Shown here: in pieces, positions 1 through 9,160 of the stretch
Layout: the number at the start of each line of letters is the position of its first letter
How positions within the stretch are numbered: the first letter of the stretch is position 1
NCBI RefSeq assembly: GCF_001305295.1
Contig: NZ_LJSI01000026.1
Coordinates: forward strand, 62,001 to 126,000
Direction: 5' to 3'
From: Neptunomonas antarctica
GTDB taxonomy: Bacteria; Pseudomonadota; Gammaproteobacteria; Pseudomonadales; Balneatricaceae
DNA: 64,000 nucleotides
Position numbers and translations under genes: made by a program
The notes under the pieces: generated by a model
The model's input: the letters and a program-made list of their open reading frames with translations, nothing else
Told to the model about the DNA's origin: nothing
Database searches by the model: none

Positions 1-788
1 ATAATGCTGCGCTGAAATGGTTTACCGCCGCCGCCGAGCAAGGGCACGCCAACTCTCAATATAGTCTCGGGTCGATGTACCAGAGAGGCTATGGTGTTCC
101 GAAGGATTATAGCGCCACACTGAAATGGTTTACTGTCGCCGCCGAGCAAGGGCATGCAAGTGCTCAATATAACATTGGGGTGATGTATAACAACGCTCAG
201 GATTATAATGCTGCTCTGAAATGGTATAAAGCCGCCGCCGAGCAAGGGCATGCAAATGCGCAATATAATCTTGGGGTGATGTATGACAACGGTGACGGTA
301 TTTCGCAGGATTATAATGCTGCGCTGAAATGGTATAGAGCCGCCGCCGAGCAGGGAGATGCAGACGCGCAATCTAATCTTGGGATGATGTACTACAAGGG
401 TTACGGTGTTCCGCAAAATTATAACGTCGCGCTGAAATGGTATAGAGCCGCCGCCGAGCAAAATGAGGTACATGCTCAAGCTATGCTCGGGGTGATGTAT
501 AGCAACGGCCAAGGTGTTTTGCAGGATTATAACATCGCACGGAACTGGTTTTCCCACGCGGCGAAGCAAGGAGAGGCCGGTGCTCAATATAACCTCGGGT
601 TGATGTACGCCAATGGCTACGGTGTCTCGCCGGATTATGTTCAAGCGTATATGTGGTTCAATCTTGCTGCCTCAGATGGGCATCAGCAGGCGGCCCATAA
701 CGTAGATATTATGAGCAATAAGATGACGGCCTCGCAGATCCAAGAAGCACAATCGCTGTCACGGGAGAGGGCGGCCGAGCACGGATAG
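1..788 (+). CDS. Sel1-like repeat protein, 5' truncated by window edge
   Basis: The reading frame is open from base 3, so the protein begins outside the window; the first ATG inside (75) is internal. About seven 36-residue Sel1 (TPR-like) repeats are visible, each with the pattern AxxxY/SLGxMYxxGxGVxxDYxxALKWYxxAAEQG. Sel1 proteins form alpha-solenoids that act as protein-interaction scaffolds, often in envelope stress or signalling; nothing here shows a specific partner. The last repeat is degenerate (YMWFNLAAS) and is followed by a short charged tail, which is normal for the family. A signal peptide cannot be judged because the N-terminus is missing. Family call is firm, function unknown. 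Confidence 0.85.
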   Translation, partial: NAALKWFTAAAEQGHANSQYSLGSMYQRGYGVPKDYSATLKWFTVAAEQGHASAQYNIGVMYNNAQDYNAALKWYKAAAEQGHANAQYNLGVMYDNGDGISQDYNAALKWYRAAAEQGDADAQSNLGMMYYKGYGVPQNYNVALKWYRAAAEQNEVHAQAMLGVMYSNGQGVLQDYNIARNWFSHAAKQGEAGAQYNLGLMYANGYGVSPDYVQAYMWFNLAASDGHQQAAHNVDIMSNKMTASQIQEAQSLSRERAAEHG

Positions 789-1077
789 GGCCTGCCCGAT
801 ATTGTAAAAATTAATAGTAGATATATGCGGTCAAGATGGCTGTTATCGAGCGGCCATCAGCGCAGATTTAAGTAATAAAGGGGCTTGCAGTGTGATAGTC
901 AGCCACAACAATCCTTCAGAAAAGTGTGAGAATATAATCAGGTAATGATAGAGGGGTATCATGGTTTCTGAAGAGAAAAGGAGCTAACGCAAAAGGTCCA
1001 TATTCTCCTAACTTTAGGATTGCTCTCTATGAAATATCAGCTTTTCAAAACCACTCAGTATATTAGGGGCTGGATTA

Positions 1078-1468
1078 ACATGCACTGGAGTGATGCGTAG
1101 TCGGCTTTATCGACAATCAATTGCACATAGTCCTTCTCAGTGGACCTGAACTACCTGAATATGACAAATCCTGGCTAGGTGGCCAAATAGGTGATGTGTT
1201 CCCGACGGATCAGGATCGTTTACGCTTACTCTCGGGGTTCCCTGCCGACCCGTCAATGCAAACAGGAAAAACCATTTGTTCTTGTTATCAGGTAGGCGAA
1301 CAAACCATTATCAATGCACTACAAAATGGCGACGCCTGTAGTGTTGAAAGATTAGGAGCGACGCTGAAATGTGGCAGCAATTGTGGCTCGTGTATTCCCG
1401 AGTTACGGGCGCTGGTAAATGATCACAGTTGTGAATCTGCTTCAATTGAAACTGATAATGCCGCCTAA
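1078..1468 (+). pseudogene. nasA: Assimilatory nitrate reductase (NasA) C-terminal remnant
   Basis: The frame from 1094 reads VVGFIDNQ, then a W-L-G-G stretch, then a BFD-type [2Fe-2S] domain with cysteines in the pattern C-S-C-x(n)-K-C-G-S-N-C-G-S-C. This matches the extreme C-terminus of NasA-type molybdopterin nitrate reductases, which end in such a domain. About 16 bases upstream, in another frame, MHWSDA at 1080-1097 resembles the PMHW motif that lies further upstream in intact NasA, so an internal deletion has fused distant parts. Only a TTG at 1121 could start the frame, with no clear ribosome site. More than 85% of the enzyme, including the Mo and 4Fe-4S domains, is absent. No nitrate or nitrite genes lie nearby. 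Confidence 0.7.
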
Positions 1469-1548
1469 TCAGGTTGCATTATCAACATGATAGATTCGGT
1501 TCTGCTTTGAGACCCATCGACCCAAAGAGAGATCAAGGTGCGCATTCA

Positions 1549-1594
1549 TGTAGGGTTAGGAGGTAGCCCCTCCACTAAAAAGCCGAACCTACAT
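1549..1594. repeat. Imperfect palindrome/hairpin
   Basis: Outer arms TGTAGG(G)TT and AACCTACA pair, and an inner hairpin GGAGG-tagc-CCTCC sits between them. It lies just beyond the first attC-like site and could be a degraded recombination site or a terminator for the minus-strand cassette. No T-run follows on either strand. Confidence 0.35.
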
Positions 1595-1655
1595 ACGCCT
1601 ATTAGTCTGGGTACAGACTTCTTGCTCAACAGGAGGAGTCCATATACAAAGGGAA

Positions 1656-1747
1656 CAATAACGCTTTGCTGAGCGGAAAAGAACGGTTGGATATAATCGC
1701 GAAGCGATGGCCAACTGTTATTTTTCTGTTTAAGCAACTTGTTATGC
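1656..1747 (-). other. attC-like recombination site 1 (cassette end)
   Basis: Read on the minus strand the site begins with CATAACAAG and ends with AGCGTTATTG, the layout of R'' and R' core sites. The two halves (about 33 bases each) are imperfectly complementary with a few unpaired bases, and the centre contains a small GCTTCGC hairpin. This is the architecture of integron attC sites. It starts 12 bases after the stop of the lipoprotein gene on the same strand, where attC is expected in a gene cassette. I have not run a covariance search. Confidence 0.6.
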
Positions 1748-1758
1748 GGCTTTTCAAT

Positions 1759-2451
1759 TTATAATTCTATAGATCGATCATCACGAAAATGCTTTATTAC
1801 TCTAAATTTTATTGAAGTATTGTCATAGCTAATAACTTCAATACGAGCACCTTTATAATTTATGAAATTAGATTTTTTCATATCATATTCAACATTATTA
1901 GTGAAAGCGTTTCTTGCCGAATCATTAGAGAATTCACGGTAAGATATATTTATTTTTTCACCTACAGAACCGTTATATATAAGTGTTTGCTGAAATGCCT
2001 GATTATCGACAACCGTTTTATCTTTTATTTTAAAACTTCCCTCATAACATGCAGCTGCCTGGTAAGAAACTGATGTAACACACACTTCATCTTTACTGTT
2101 TATATGAAGAGCTACTGGCGTATCTACCAATCCAGCAGCATAAGAAATAGGTTGCCCTTTACTTGTCGTTGGAGAAAAATATGATGAACCTTTGTGTTCT
2201 CCGACACGTGAGTAAGATCCTTTATGAATATCGTATAACACTCCATCTATTGTTCTATTTAATATTAGAAAGTCCAGTGTTACAGATTTCCCCTGATCTA
2301 TCATGTAATCACCAACATAAACTTCCACAACTTCGTCTAGTGCAGGCTTAGAAAAATAGTTAATCTTCGCTTCATAATTGTAGTTTACCGTTGAACACCC
2401 GAACATCGTTGAAGTGAAAATCATCACAGCAAGTATTTTTACTAATCTCAT
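1759..2451 (-). CDS. Hypothetical lipoprotein (cassette-borne)
   Basis: A 230-residue protein with a type II signal peptide: MRLVKILAVMIFTSTMFGCS, whose lipobox FGC puts the lipidated Cys at residue 19. The mature part is mostly predicted beta and polar, with one internal Cys pair (VCVTSVSYQAAAC). I do not recognise the family. The start is supported by an AAGGA upstream. The gene is AT-rich compared with its surroundings, is followed on its own strand by an attC-like site and preceded by a second one, so it sits as a complete cassette of about 850 bases. Cassette genes of unknown function with signal peptides are common in chromosomal integrons. Function cannot be inferred. Confidence 0.75.
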   Translation of the reverse strand: MRLVKILAVMIFTSTMFGCSTVNYNYEAKINYFSKPALDEVVEVYVGDYMIDQGKSVTLDFLILNRTIDGVLYDIHKGSYSRVGEHKGSSYFSPTTSKGQPISYAAGLVDTPVALHINSKDEVCVTSVSYQAAACYEGSFKIKDKTVVDNQAFQQTLIYNGSVGEKINISYREFSNDSARNAFTNNVEYDMKKSNFINYKGARIEVISYDNTSIKFRVIKHFRDDRSIEL

Positions 2452-2506
2452 TCAAAATCCTTATTTGTTAGTTATATTAAAATTTAGAAAGTGGGCCCAG
2501 CTAGTC

Positions 2507-2577
2507 GCATAACGCTCGCAACAGCGGGAAATTGGGAGCGCAGCGAGTAATTTTTCCGACTGCTTGCGCTTGTTAAC
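2507..2577 (-). other. attC-like recombination site 2 (cassette end)
   Basis: On the minus strand it runs from GTTAACAAGCGC to GAGCGTTATGC. The outer 22-25 bases of each half pair imperfectly, and the centre is a short spacer containing GCTGCGCTC. The R''-like core overlaps the TAA stop of the upstream gene (2573-2575), as often seen in gene cassettes. The two sites are about 850 bases apart in the same orientation, so together they delimit one cassette. Confidence 0.6.
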
Positions 2578-3346
2578 TTTGCTGTTCAACAGGAACACCC
2601 CGTAAAACCATCTCGAACGTGTATTCTGTTGTACAGTGATTACATTTAAATTTGTAGCGATCTTCTATTTTCGAGAAGAAAACAGATGTTTCATCATGAC
2701 AAACACCGCACTCAAAAACGTATTTTGCACCGAATGAAACGCTATTATCAGTAATTTTAATTGCATGGTCGGTTCGACAGGAGTCATCTTGGCATGAAAT
2801 TGACTCATTCGATTTCGCATAGTGCTCTGTATACAAGATATTTTTACCACATGCTTCACACGAAAAGTATTCGTAGTTGCCTTTAACCACCATCAAGTTA
2901 CCTGTAGTCAACTTACTTAACTGATCAAATATTTTGACAACCTTCTTTTTATCGATGGAATAGCCAGCTAATTTTTTGGGCATTGGAAGATGTAGATAAC
3001 TCCCCAGTGAGTTATAAAGCTTATTCAGATCCTTTATTGCTATGTTGTTGTAAGTTATAGTGTCTTTTAGCTCACCATCTTCACTAAATATACTTAGGTG
3101 CAAATCTTTATCGGCAAGATCATCGAATGTTGATAATAACTTTATTGCTTTATTGGGCTGCCAAGTTTCAATTATTGTCTTGGGTATTTCTTTAGCACCA
3201 GCAAGTAATTGCTGATATACATGAGCTTCAATGAAGTACCTCAATTCTAAACAGGCGTACCGTAGAGATTGCAAATCACCAATATCAAGTAAGGATTTAG
3301 CTTTCTCGTAGTGAACATCCTTTTCGTATCTAGTCACATCAACCAT
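2573..3346 (-). CDS. Hypothetical zinc-ribbon protein (cassette-borne)
   Basis: A 257-residue soluble protein. The first 150 residues are helical and charged with no recognised domain. The C-terminal 95 residues hold four CxxC/CxxxxC elements: SCEACGK, SCQDDSCR, ECGVCHD and KCNHC, which look like two or more zinc ribbons. No signal peptide or membrane segment. The stop codon lies inside the attC-like site at 2507-2577, so this is probably a second gene cassette in the same orientation as the lipoprotein gene. A role in nucleic acid or protein binding is only a guess from the zinc ribbons. No partner gene is evident. Confidence 0.7.
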   Translation of the reverse strand: MVDVTRYEKDVHYEKAKSLLDIGDLQSLRYACLELRYFIEAHVYQQLLAGAKEIPKTIIETWQPNKAIKLLSTFDDLADKDLHLSIFSEDGELKDTITYNNIAIKDLNKLYNSLGSYLHLPMPKKLAGYSIDKKKVVKIFDQLSKLTTGNLMVVKGNYEYFSCEACGKNILYTEHYAKSNESISCQDDSCRTDHAIKITDNSVSFGAKYVFECGVCHDETSVFFSKIEDRYKFKCNHCTTEYTFEMVLRGVPVEQQS

Positions 3347-3724
3347 CTATAATCCCGAGATAAAAAGTTAACAGTATGTTTATGAGGAACGCGTCCTCAT
3401 AATAATTATTATTATCAGGAATCCTTATAATTCCGCGGATAATTTATCAAGAACTCTAATCACTTGATATTTATAAAGATTAATATAAACAGAACTACCG
3501 CCAAAAATTAAGAGGGAAAGAATAAGCGAATTTTTTATTGGCGTTCTTAAGAAAAATAAAACTGTGCAAATAAACAGTTTTTGAAAAATGACTGCTCATG
3601 ACTCACTCCCATTCCTTTGGTCTATTCGCGAGTACAGGCTGGTTAGGCGCTATAGTCGTAGCACCATAGCGGCATACTTATACCGGATCAATATCTATAT
3701 TTGGCACGAACCTGCCAAAGCAGC
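3347..3724. other. Intergenic, no gene seen
   Basis: AT-rich spacer between dgkA and the cassette genes. It contains a small hairpin ATGAGGA-acgcg-TCCTCAT at about 3391-3409 and a GTTAACT on the minus strand at about 3370-3376 that could be the outer boundary of the second cassette. No integrase gene or attI-like region could be recognised. Confidence 0.5.
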
Positions 3725-4096
3725 CTAAAACAGGCCGCCGTTATCCCAGATAATTCCGCCCCACACTGCAGCGATAATCAACAACCCAAACATAACTGCT
3801 GCTGATCCTAAATCTTTAGCTCGCCCCGCCAACTCATTAAACTCAGTCCCTGATCTGTCCACTACCGCCTCAATAGCTGAGTTTATTAGCTCCAGAATTA
3901 ATACCAGTAAACAGCTACTCACCAATAGCGCCCATTGAGTAGCGGTTTGCGCAACCCAAAACGAGGCGGGAAACAGTACCAGAAAACCATACACCTCATA
4001 CTGGAAAGCCGGTTCATGTTTAAAGGCAGCTTTTATCCCTTTTATCGAATATCCAGTCGCATAATAGAACCGTGCTAAGCCTGTTACCTTTGACAT
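3725..4096 (-). CDS. dgkA: Diacylglycerol kinase
   Basis: A 123-residue inner-membrane enzyme that phosphorylates diacylglycerol to phosphatidic acid, recycling the lipid released during membrane-derived oligosaccharide or LPS modification. Length is typical (E. coli 122). Three membrane helices are visible, and the family signature ELINSAIEAVVDR falls at residues 69-81, placing the catalytic and metal-binding Glu69, Asn72 and Glu76 at the positions known from E. coli DgkA; AKDLGSAA follows at 93-100. It begins with ATG, and the preceding gene on the strand ends 34 bases upstream, so co-transcription with the GDYXXLXY gene is possible. Confidence 0.95.
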   Translation of the reverse strand: MSKVTGLARFYYATGYSIKGIKAAFKHEPAFQYEVYGFLVLFPASFWVAQTATQWALLVSSCLLVLILELINSAIEAVVDRSGTEFNELAGRAKDLGSAAVMFGLLIIAAVWGGIIWDNGGLF

Positions 4097-4130
4097 TATT
4101 TATCCCTTATCCTCAAGCAGCTTATCTGAC

Positions 4131-5789
4131 TTACGGCTGGTTATAGCCTAAAATTTTATAGTCTTTATCACGCAAATTATTCAATAACAGCTCGCCATTA
4201 CTCGCCACTCTGAACTCTCCATAAAGTGCCTGGCTGTATTGATCGGCGGTGCCCTCCTGAAAAAAGAAAGCATTGGTAGCGAATTTAACGCGGCCATCAC
4301 GCATCCGATATTGCATTTTCACCTGATGATCAGCCAAGGTTTCTCCTTTATAAAGCCCCGCGTATTTTCCAACATTGTTCGCATCCAGATTGACGACAAT
4401 AAAGCCTGCCTCGTTATCTGAAGGCCTATCGCGAAATGCTTCCGTCGCCAGCGCAAAACGCAAGCGCATATAGTCCCCTTGCATTATCGAACGCGGATCA
4501 ACTGGCGCAAGCGGCAGTAATACCAGCGTACCGGATATTAATACCTGTTCTTTCTTGAAAATAGAGAAATTTACCACACCCACAACAACGCACATCATGG
4601 CAACACTAATCCACTTAGTGCGCGTCATACCCGAGGTATTTAATAAGCGGGACAGCAAAAAGAGACTCTCTTGTTTATTCGTGCTGCTATTTACACTTTT
4701 CTGCAAAAGCGCACGCATTATCAGCTGACCAAGGAGTAACGCAACACCAGTGCCCATCAAGATAAATGATTTAACCAGCAAGGTCGTATTCAGGCTGTAA
4801 TAATACCAGGAGACAAATGATAACAACGCCAACAAACCCAGTGTTTTAAGGCTGGTGCGCTGATAAGCAAAACCCACCAGCAAAATTAATAATGCGCTAC
4901 TCGTACCCAGAACAATCAGGCCCGAAGCCACCAGCAATATACCGCCCACTATCACCAGGCGGCCGGTAACGGAGGCTAATGACAACTGATATTGCTTGAA
5001 TATTTTACTGATCACCAAGGCGAATGAAACAGCCACTAAGGCAGACGTTATCCATGGTGCGATCAACCACCAACCAGCAGAGAACTCTTTGCCATCACCA
5101 TAGAAAGACATCAAATCCTCATTAAACAGGATATGCCCATTAAACTGCACTAATGCCAATGCCACGCCGAAGCCAACCGGCTCCCATAGTGAGCGGAAAC
5201 GTTTCCAGTGGTTTTCGTTTAACCACACTAAGGTGAACAACACACAACTACAGGCGGCTCCTAATCCATAAATCCCCAGTTGATTCAGCCCCCAAAAGAA
5301 CGCAATCAGTGCGAACCACGTGCTTAAAAGGCGATGCACAAAATGCGGCATGACCACTGCTAGTACTAACTGAAATCCGGCTAACAGAAAAAACGCCATT
5401 GATGATTGATAGGAGACCCAGTCCAATAAACCCCACGCCACCATCATCTGCCCGGTTAAGCTGAACACCAAGCCTAACTGGCTAACAAAAATGCTGTTAG
5501 GTTGCGTGCGAAACAGTACATAAGCCGCCGTACAACAGATCAAGCCTGACGCGATGAGTGCTATCTCATTCTCAAAATTGAACAGAAAGCCAAACACAGA
5601 TCCGACAAACCCGAGCATGAAGAATGCGGCTATCCAACCGGCAAAACCCTGCATTAAGGTAATGTACCAAGGCGTGCTTTCGTGTGCAGAGATGTCAGCA
5701 GAAGAATGATCACTCATTGCAGGCATTTCACCTGAAACAAACTGCTGTTTTTTCAAACTTTCCCACAATTCAGAAGCTGAAGAATTCAT
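4131..5789 (-). CDS. DUF4401/GDYXXLXY-domain membrane protein
   Basis: A 552-residue protein with roughly ten membrane segments followed by a soluble C-terminal part carrying the family motif GDYMRLRF (GDYXXLXY). The motif occurs in uncharacterised bacterial envelope proteins; function is unknown. The open frame extends further upstream, but I chose ATG 5789 because it lies one base after the stop of the DUF2157 gene (5791-5793) and is preceded by GAGAAG, giving tight translational coupling; the 30 extra codons would be inside the neighbour. The two genes always tend to occur together in this family, sometimes fused, which supports the start and a joint role in the membrane. Confidence 0.85.
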   Translation of the reverse strand: MNSSASELWESLKKQQFVSGEMPAMSDHSSADISAHESTPWYITLMQGFAGWIAAFFMLGFVGSVFGFLFNFENEIALIASGLICCTAAYVLFRTQPNSIFVSQLGLVFSLTGQMMVAWGLLDWVSYQSSMAFFLLAGFQLVLAVVMPHFVHRLLSTWFALIAFFWGLNQLGIYGLGAACSCVLFTLVWLNENHWKRFRSLWEPVGFGVALALVQFNGHILFNEDLMSFYGDGKEFSAGWWLIAPWITSALVAVSFALVISKIFKQYQLSLASVTGRLVIVGGILLVASGLIVLGTSSALLILLVGFAYQRTSLKTLGLLALLSFVSWYYYSLNTTLLVKSFILMGTGVALLLGQLIMRALLQKSVNSSTNKQESLFLLSRLLNTSGMTRTKWISVAMMCVVVGVVNFSIFKKEQVLISGTLVLLPLAPVDPRSIMQGDYMRLRFALATEAFRDRPSDNEAGFIVVNLDANNVGKYAGLYKGETLADHQVKMQYRMRDGRVKFATNAFFFQEGTADQYSQALYGEFRVASNGELLLNNLRDKDYKILGYNQP

Positions 5790-5790
5790 A

Positions 5791-6900
5791 TCAAGACTTC
5801 TCACTTTGCTGAAGGGCTTTTGGTGTCTGGGCTTCTTGTGGCTGAATTGTCTGTTGACTAGCTCTTTGTTCTTTAGCAAGCTTCTTCAACCAAATGCCGC
5901 CTGCGGCTGATAAACCAATAATCGCCATACTGATCAACAAAAAGGCACCGTCGTCCAAGCTATCTTCAAGCATCCGACCCAACAGAAAAGTACTCACTAT
6001 AATGCCACTTAAGACACCACCAGATAACAGCACTACATCGAGAATACGATAGCGATACAGATAAAAAACAGCGGCTATCCAAACAACATAAACCGGCAAG
6101 CCCAAGACCTCAGAGTAGTTATAAGAGCTGTTATTTCGGTTGCTATAGCTGCTATCAAAAATAGTAATAATAGCCAGCCAGGTAACGCTAAAACCTGCGA
6201 TCAGCACCGACACCTGAGCCGCTTGTCGATTGGCTAACGCTATAGGCCAAGCTACAGCTTTAAAGGTTTTACCTGAGTTATTATGGCCGCTACCCAAATA
6301 TGCCAACACTTCGAAGAAAGCGATAAAACCGGTATTCACAGCCAGAAATGCCCACAACCATTCCTCTTCGCGAAACAGTAAGCCAAATACCCCATGAAAA
6401 GTATTCAGATACAGCAACAATGCTAAATTGACTAAGCCAATCCAGAGTAACCATAAAGTGCTCGATCGGCCTATTAGCGCCCATGGGGTCATCAAAGCAG
6501 CCCAGACAGCAAATAACTCCCACGGATCCGCTCCGGTCTGATAGGTCTGGCCTGTCAATGCCAACAATGCGCCGGTTAACAGCGTCATCCCCAATAAAGA
6601 AACCGTAGAGGATGTTCGCTGGTACTCAAGGCGTGAGTAGATCAGTGCGGCCAGCAGCATAAAAGTTTCGAGCAAGCCGAATTTAACAAAGCGCCCCATG
6701 GCGTCCCAATTAAAGGCAAAAAAGAAGATCATACCCACCGTAATAGCAACGGCTCCGCTCCATAGCAAAAACTGGCTGATAAAATCAAACCACTCTTGTT
6801 TAGCAGGACGTGAATCGGTCGCTGCTAACGCATCTTCCACGTCACCTTTAAGAAGCCCCTGCTCTGCCCAGGATAAAATAAGCTTGCGGTTATCTGTCAC
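5791..6900 (-). CDS. DUF2157 membrane protein
   Basis: A 369-residue protein that begins with a short soluble segment (ILSWAEQGLLKGDVEDAL), characteristic of DUF2157, followed by about nine to ten hydrophobic helices and a polar, Gln-rich tail. DUF2157 proteins are predicted inner-membrane proteins of unknown function, usually paired with a GDYXXLXY protein, as here one base downstream. The start is ATG, about 60 bases downstream of the mtnK stop on the same strand. No enzymatic motif is visible. Confidence 0.85.
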   Translation of the reverse strand: MTDNRKLILSWAEQGLLKGDVEDALAATDSRPAKQEWFDFISQFLLWSGAVAITVGMIFFFAFNWDAMGRFVKFGLLETFMLLAALIYSRLEYQRTSSTVSLLGMTLLTGALLALTGQTYQTGADPWELFAVWAALMTPWALIGRSSTLWLLWIGLVNLALLLYLNTFHGVFGLLFREEEWLWAFLAVNTGFIAFFEVLAYLGSGHNNSGKTFKAVAWPIALANRQAAQVSVLIAGFSVTWLAIITIFDSSYSNRNNSSYNYSEVLGLPVYVVWIAAVFYLYRYRILDVVLLSGGVLSGIIVSTFLLGRMLEDSLDDGAFLLISMAIIGLSAAGGIWLKKLAKEQRASQQTIQPQEAQTPKALQQSEKS

Positions 6901-6960
6901 GCCGTCCTTCCTTTGTGTCCGTTACTTCCATAATAAGTACGATCAGTCCACTGAATTTTA

Positions 6961-8154
6961 TTATATAGCCTGAACAAGCGCCCTTAAGATCTGAGGCGAT
7001 TTAATGTCCTGGCGCTGTTTTATCAACGCGCTACCTAAGTCCAATGCAAATTTCTCTGACACCGCACGGACATGAATATCTTCAATCGAATCCAAATCTG
7101 CAACATGTGCTAGACCTACCGTGCGACGAATCAACTCAGTGCCGGCATAGCCCATACTCTCATGCCATGTGTGTGCGATAAAGGCATCAACAAAGCCAAC
7201 CGTGGCAAACACAGGATCTTTACACTGCTCGCTGACCAGAGCCTTAAAACGAGTATGAAAGGTAGCCCATAAGGTATCAATCGTTGCTAGCAGGTATTCA
7301 CGATATGCCTGTTTCTCTTCGGCCTCACCCTCGAGCCCTAATTGCCCTGCAAAATTGATAAGCAGATTGCCGATGATAGAGCCTATATCAAAACTCATCG
7401 GCCCATAAAAGGCGAATTCTGGATCAATCACCTTCGTGCCATCGGCTTTAACAAAGACAGAACCCGAGTGCAGATCCGCATGCAGCAGTGCCTGCGCATC
7501 ATTCATAAAATGATACTTGAGTTTTGCTGCTTCCACTTTAAGAGAGTCGTCCTGCCACAATGTTTCTGCCGCTTCTTTCAAGGGTGGACTAACACTGTTG
7601 CGCTCATGGTCACAGAACGGATCCCAGAAAAACAGCTCTTCAGTAATTTTACACAGGTCAGGATTGATATAATCGGCGACAGCCGCTTTCTTCTGCTCAT
7701 TATCCAGATAAAAATCAGAGGTATGGAACAGAGTCTCCGCCAGGAATTCACCTAAATGACGACCCAGTTCGGGTAATACACGACGTGCGATGAGGGCATG
7801 GCGTAAGTTTTCATGATCGCCAATATCTTCCATAATAAAAGCTGAACGTGCCTGATCAAAACAGTAAACATCCGGAACATAATCCGCTGCCCACAGGCCC
7901 TCTTCTTTCAGACATTGGGCTTCTATACGAATACGATCCAATGATAATGGCCAGCCTTCACCGATAATACGAATATATGGAAGTGCCTGCTTTACGATCA
8001 CACTCTGTTGATCGTTGGTTACACGGTAAACAAAATTGATGTTGCCATCGCCAATCTCTTCAACGCGTAATGTTTTTGTCTCAGTAAAAAGCGCTGTGTT
8101 AGAGAGTACAAATTCAATTATTTCGGCATCATTCGCAAATTTAGCATTGGTCAT
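6961..8154 (-). CDS. mtnK: 5-methylthioribose kinase
   Basis: A 397-residue cytoplasmic kinase that phosphorylates 5-methylthioribose in the methionine salvage pathway. It has the ATP-binding start EEIGDGNINFVYRV, the catalytic loop LLHADLHSGSVFV and the metal-binding VIDPEFAFYGP, in the order seen in characterised MtnK (about 399 residues). The gene stands alone: the usual partner mtnA (MTR-1-phosphate isomerase) and the rest of the salvage pathway are not in this window. The next gene upstream is divergent, so mtnK has its own promoter in the 175-base gap. I saw no SAM riboswitch in that gap. Confidence 0.93.
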   Translation of the reverse strand: MTNAKFANDAEIIEFVLSNTALFTETKTLRVEEIGDGNINFVYRVTNDQQSVIVKQALPYIRIIGEGWPLSLDRIRIEAQCLKEEGLWAADYVPDVYCFDQARSAFIMEDIGDHENLRHALIARRVLPELGRHLGEFLAETLFHTSDFYLDNEQKKAAVADYINPDLCKITEELFFWDPFCDHERNSVSPPLKEAAETLWQDDSLKVEAAKLKYHFMNDAQALLHADLHSGSVFVKADGTKVIDPEFAFYGPMSFDIGSIIGNLLINFAGQLGLEGEAEEKQAYREYLLATIDTLWATFHTRFKALVSEQCKDPVFATVGFVDAFIAHTWHESMGYAGTELIRRTVGLAHVADLDSIEDIHVRAVSEKFALDLGSALIKQRQDIKSPQILRALVQAI

Positions 8155-8328
8155 AACTGGTCAATCCCCAGGGGTACTTTTCAATATCACCCAGTTTGCC
8201 AGAAAAAAAACATCTTTAAAGTGAAATATCTGAACGGGTAAATTAATGTGGGATCTGTACCTACTTGAACTCAATGCAGATGTGCTATCGTCTAGCCCCT
8301 TTTCGTGCTCACAGGCTTATTGTTAACG

Positions 8329-9102
8329 ATGTCATTTGAACTAGTATTTCTGTTCCTTGCAGGCTTTTTTGGCGGTGTTCTTAACTCAATCGCGGGCGGC
8401 GGGAGTTTCATTACATTCCCCGCGCTGATCTTTGTCGGCATTCCTCCGATTATGGCCAATGCGACCAACACTTTTGCGTCATGCGCCGGTTATATGAGCG
8501 GCACTTATGCCTTTCGAAAAGAAATTGCTGGTCATAAAGAAGAACTACCCCGCATCATCATAATCAGTTTGATCGGCGGTATTGCCGGTGCCTGGTTATT
8601 ACTGCAAACACCTGAAACAGTATTTCGTGAAGCCATTCCCTGGTTACTGTTATTTGCTACTGTATTGTTTATTTTTGGCGGTCAGATTAATTCAGGGCTT
8701 AAAAAATTGGCCTCCAACAACCGACATGCGTCATCCGTCGGCGGAGTTTTACTATTAATCATACTCTTGGGGGTGTCCATCTATGGAGGCTTCTTCAACG
8801 CGGGTCTGGGCATCATTACGCTCAGCTATTTAGCATTAGCAGGCCATACCAATATCAATGCCATGAATGGCTTAAAGCTATTAGTCTCGTCTGCTGTTTC
8901 ACTGATTGCCATCGCACTGTTTATTTATAATGATGTGATTGCCTGGTATGAAGGCACTATTGTGTTATGCGGCACCTTAGCGGGCGGCTATGTCGCGGCG
9001 CGTGTGTCACGCCAACTGCCTCAAAAACATGTCAGACGCTTTGTTATTGTAGCGAGTATTATTACCACGCTGTATTTCTTTTTTGATACTTATGCAGGCT
9101 AG
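8329..9102 (+). CDS. TSUP-family permease (TauE/SafE, DUF81)
   Basis: A 257-residue membrane protein with about eight hydrophobic segments. The N-terminal FFGGVLNSIAGGGSFITFPAL and the second-half repeat YGGFFNAGLGIITL are the duplicated family signatures. TSUP members export or import sulfur-containing organic anions such as sulfoacetate, sulfite or taurine; substrate cannot be told from sequence. A GTG at 8305 is in frame, but ATG 8329 gives the standard family N-terminus and is preferred. It is divergent from mtnK; a link with sulfur metabolism would be speculation. Confidence 0.88.
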   Translation: MSFELVFLFLAGFFGGVLNSIAGGGSFITFPALIFVGIPPIMANATNTFASCAGYMSGTYAFRKEIAGHKEELPRIIIISLIGGIAGAWLLLQTPETVFREAIPWLLLFATVLFIFGGQINSGLKKLASNNRHASSVGGVLLLIILLGVSIYGGFFNAGLGIITLSYLALAGHTNINAMNGLKLLVSSAVSLIAIALFIYNDVIAWYEGTIVLCGTLAGGYVAARVSRQLPQKHVRRFVIVASIITTLYFFFDTYAG

Positions 9103-9160
9103 CTTTTCACATCTGCTGTGACGACATGGCACCTCATCATGGCTCATATCCAAGCTCTCA

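Noticed and set aside
1546-1737. 63-codon frame on the minus strand
   Set aside because: It is inside the attC-like site and its flank; codons cover the folded structure and no ribosome site is seen.
8155-8328. SAM-type riboswitch upstream of mtnK
   Set aside because: No conserved SAM-I core or terminator/antiterminator pair could be recognised in the short gap.
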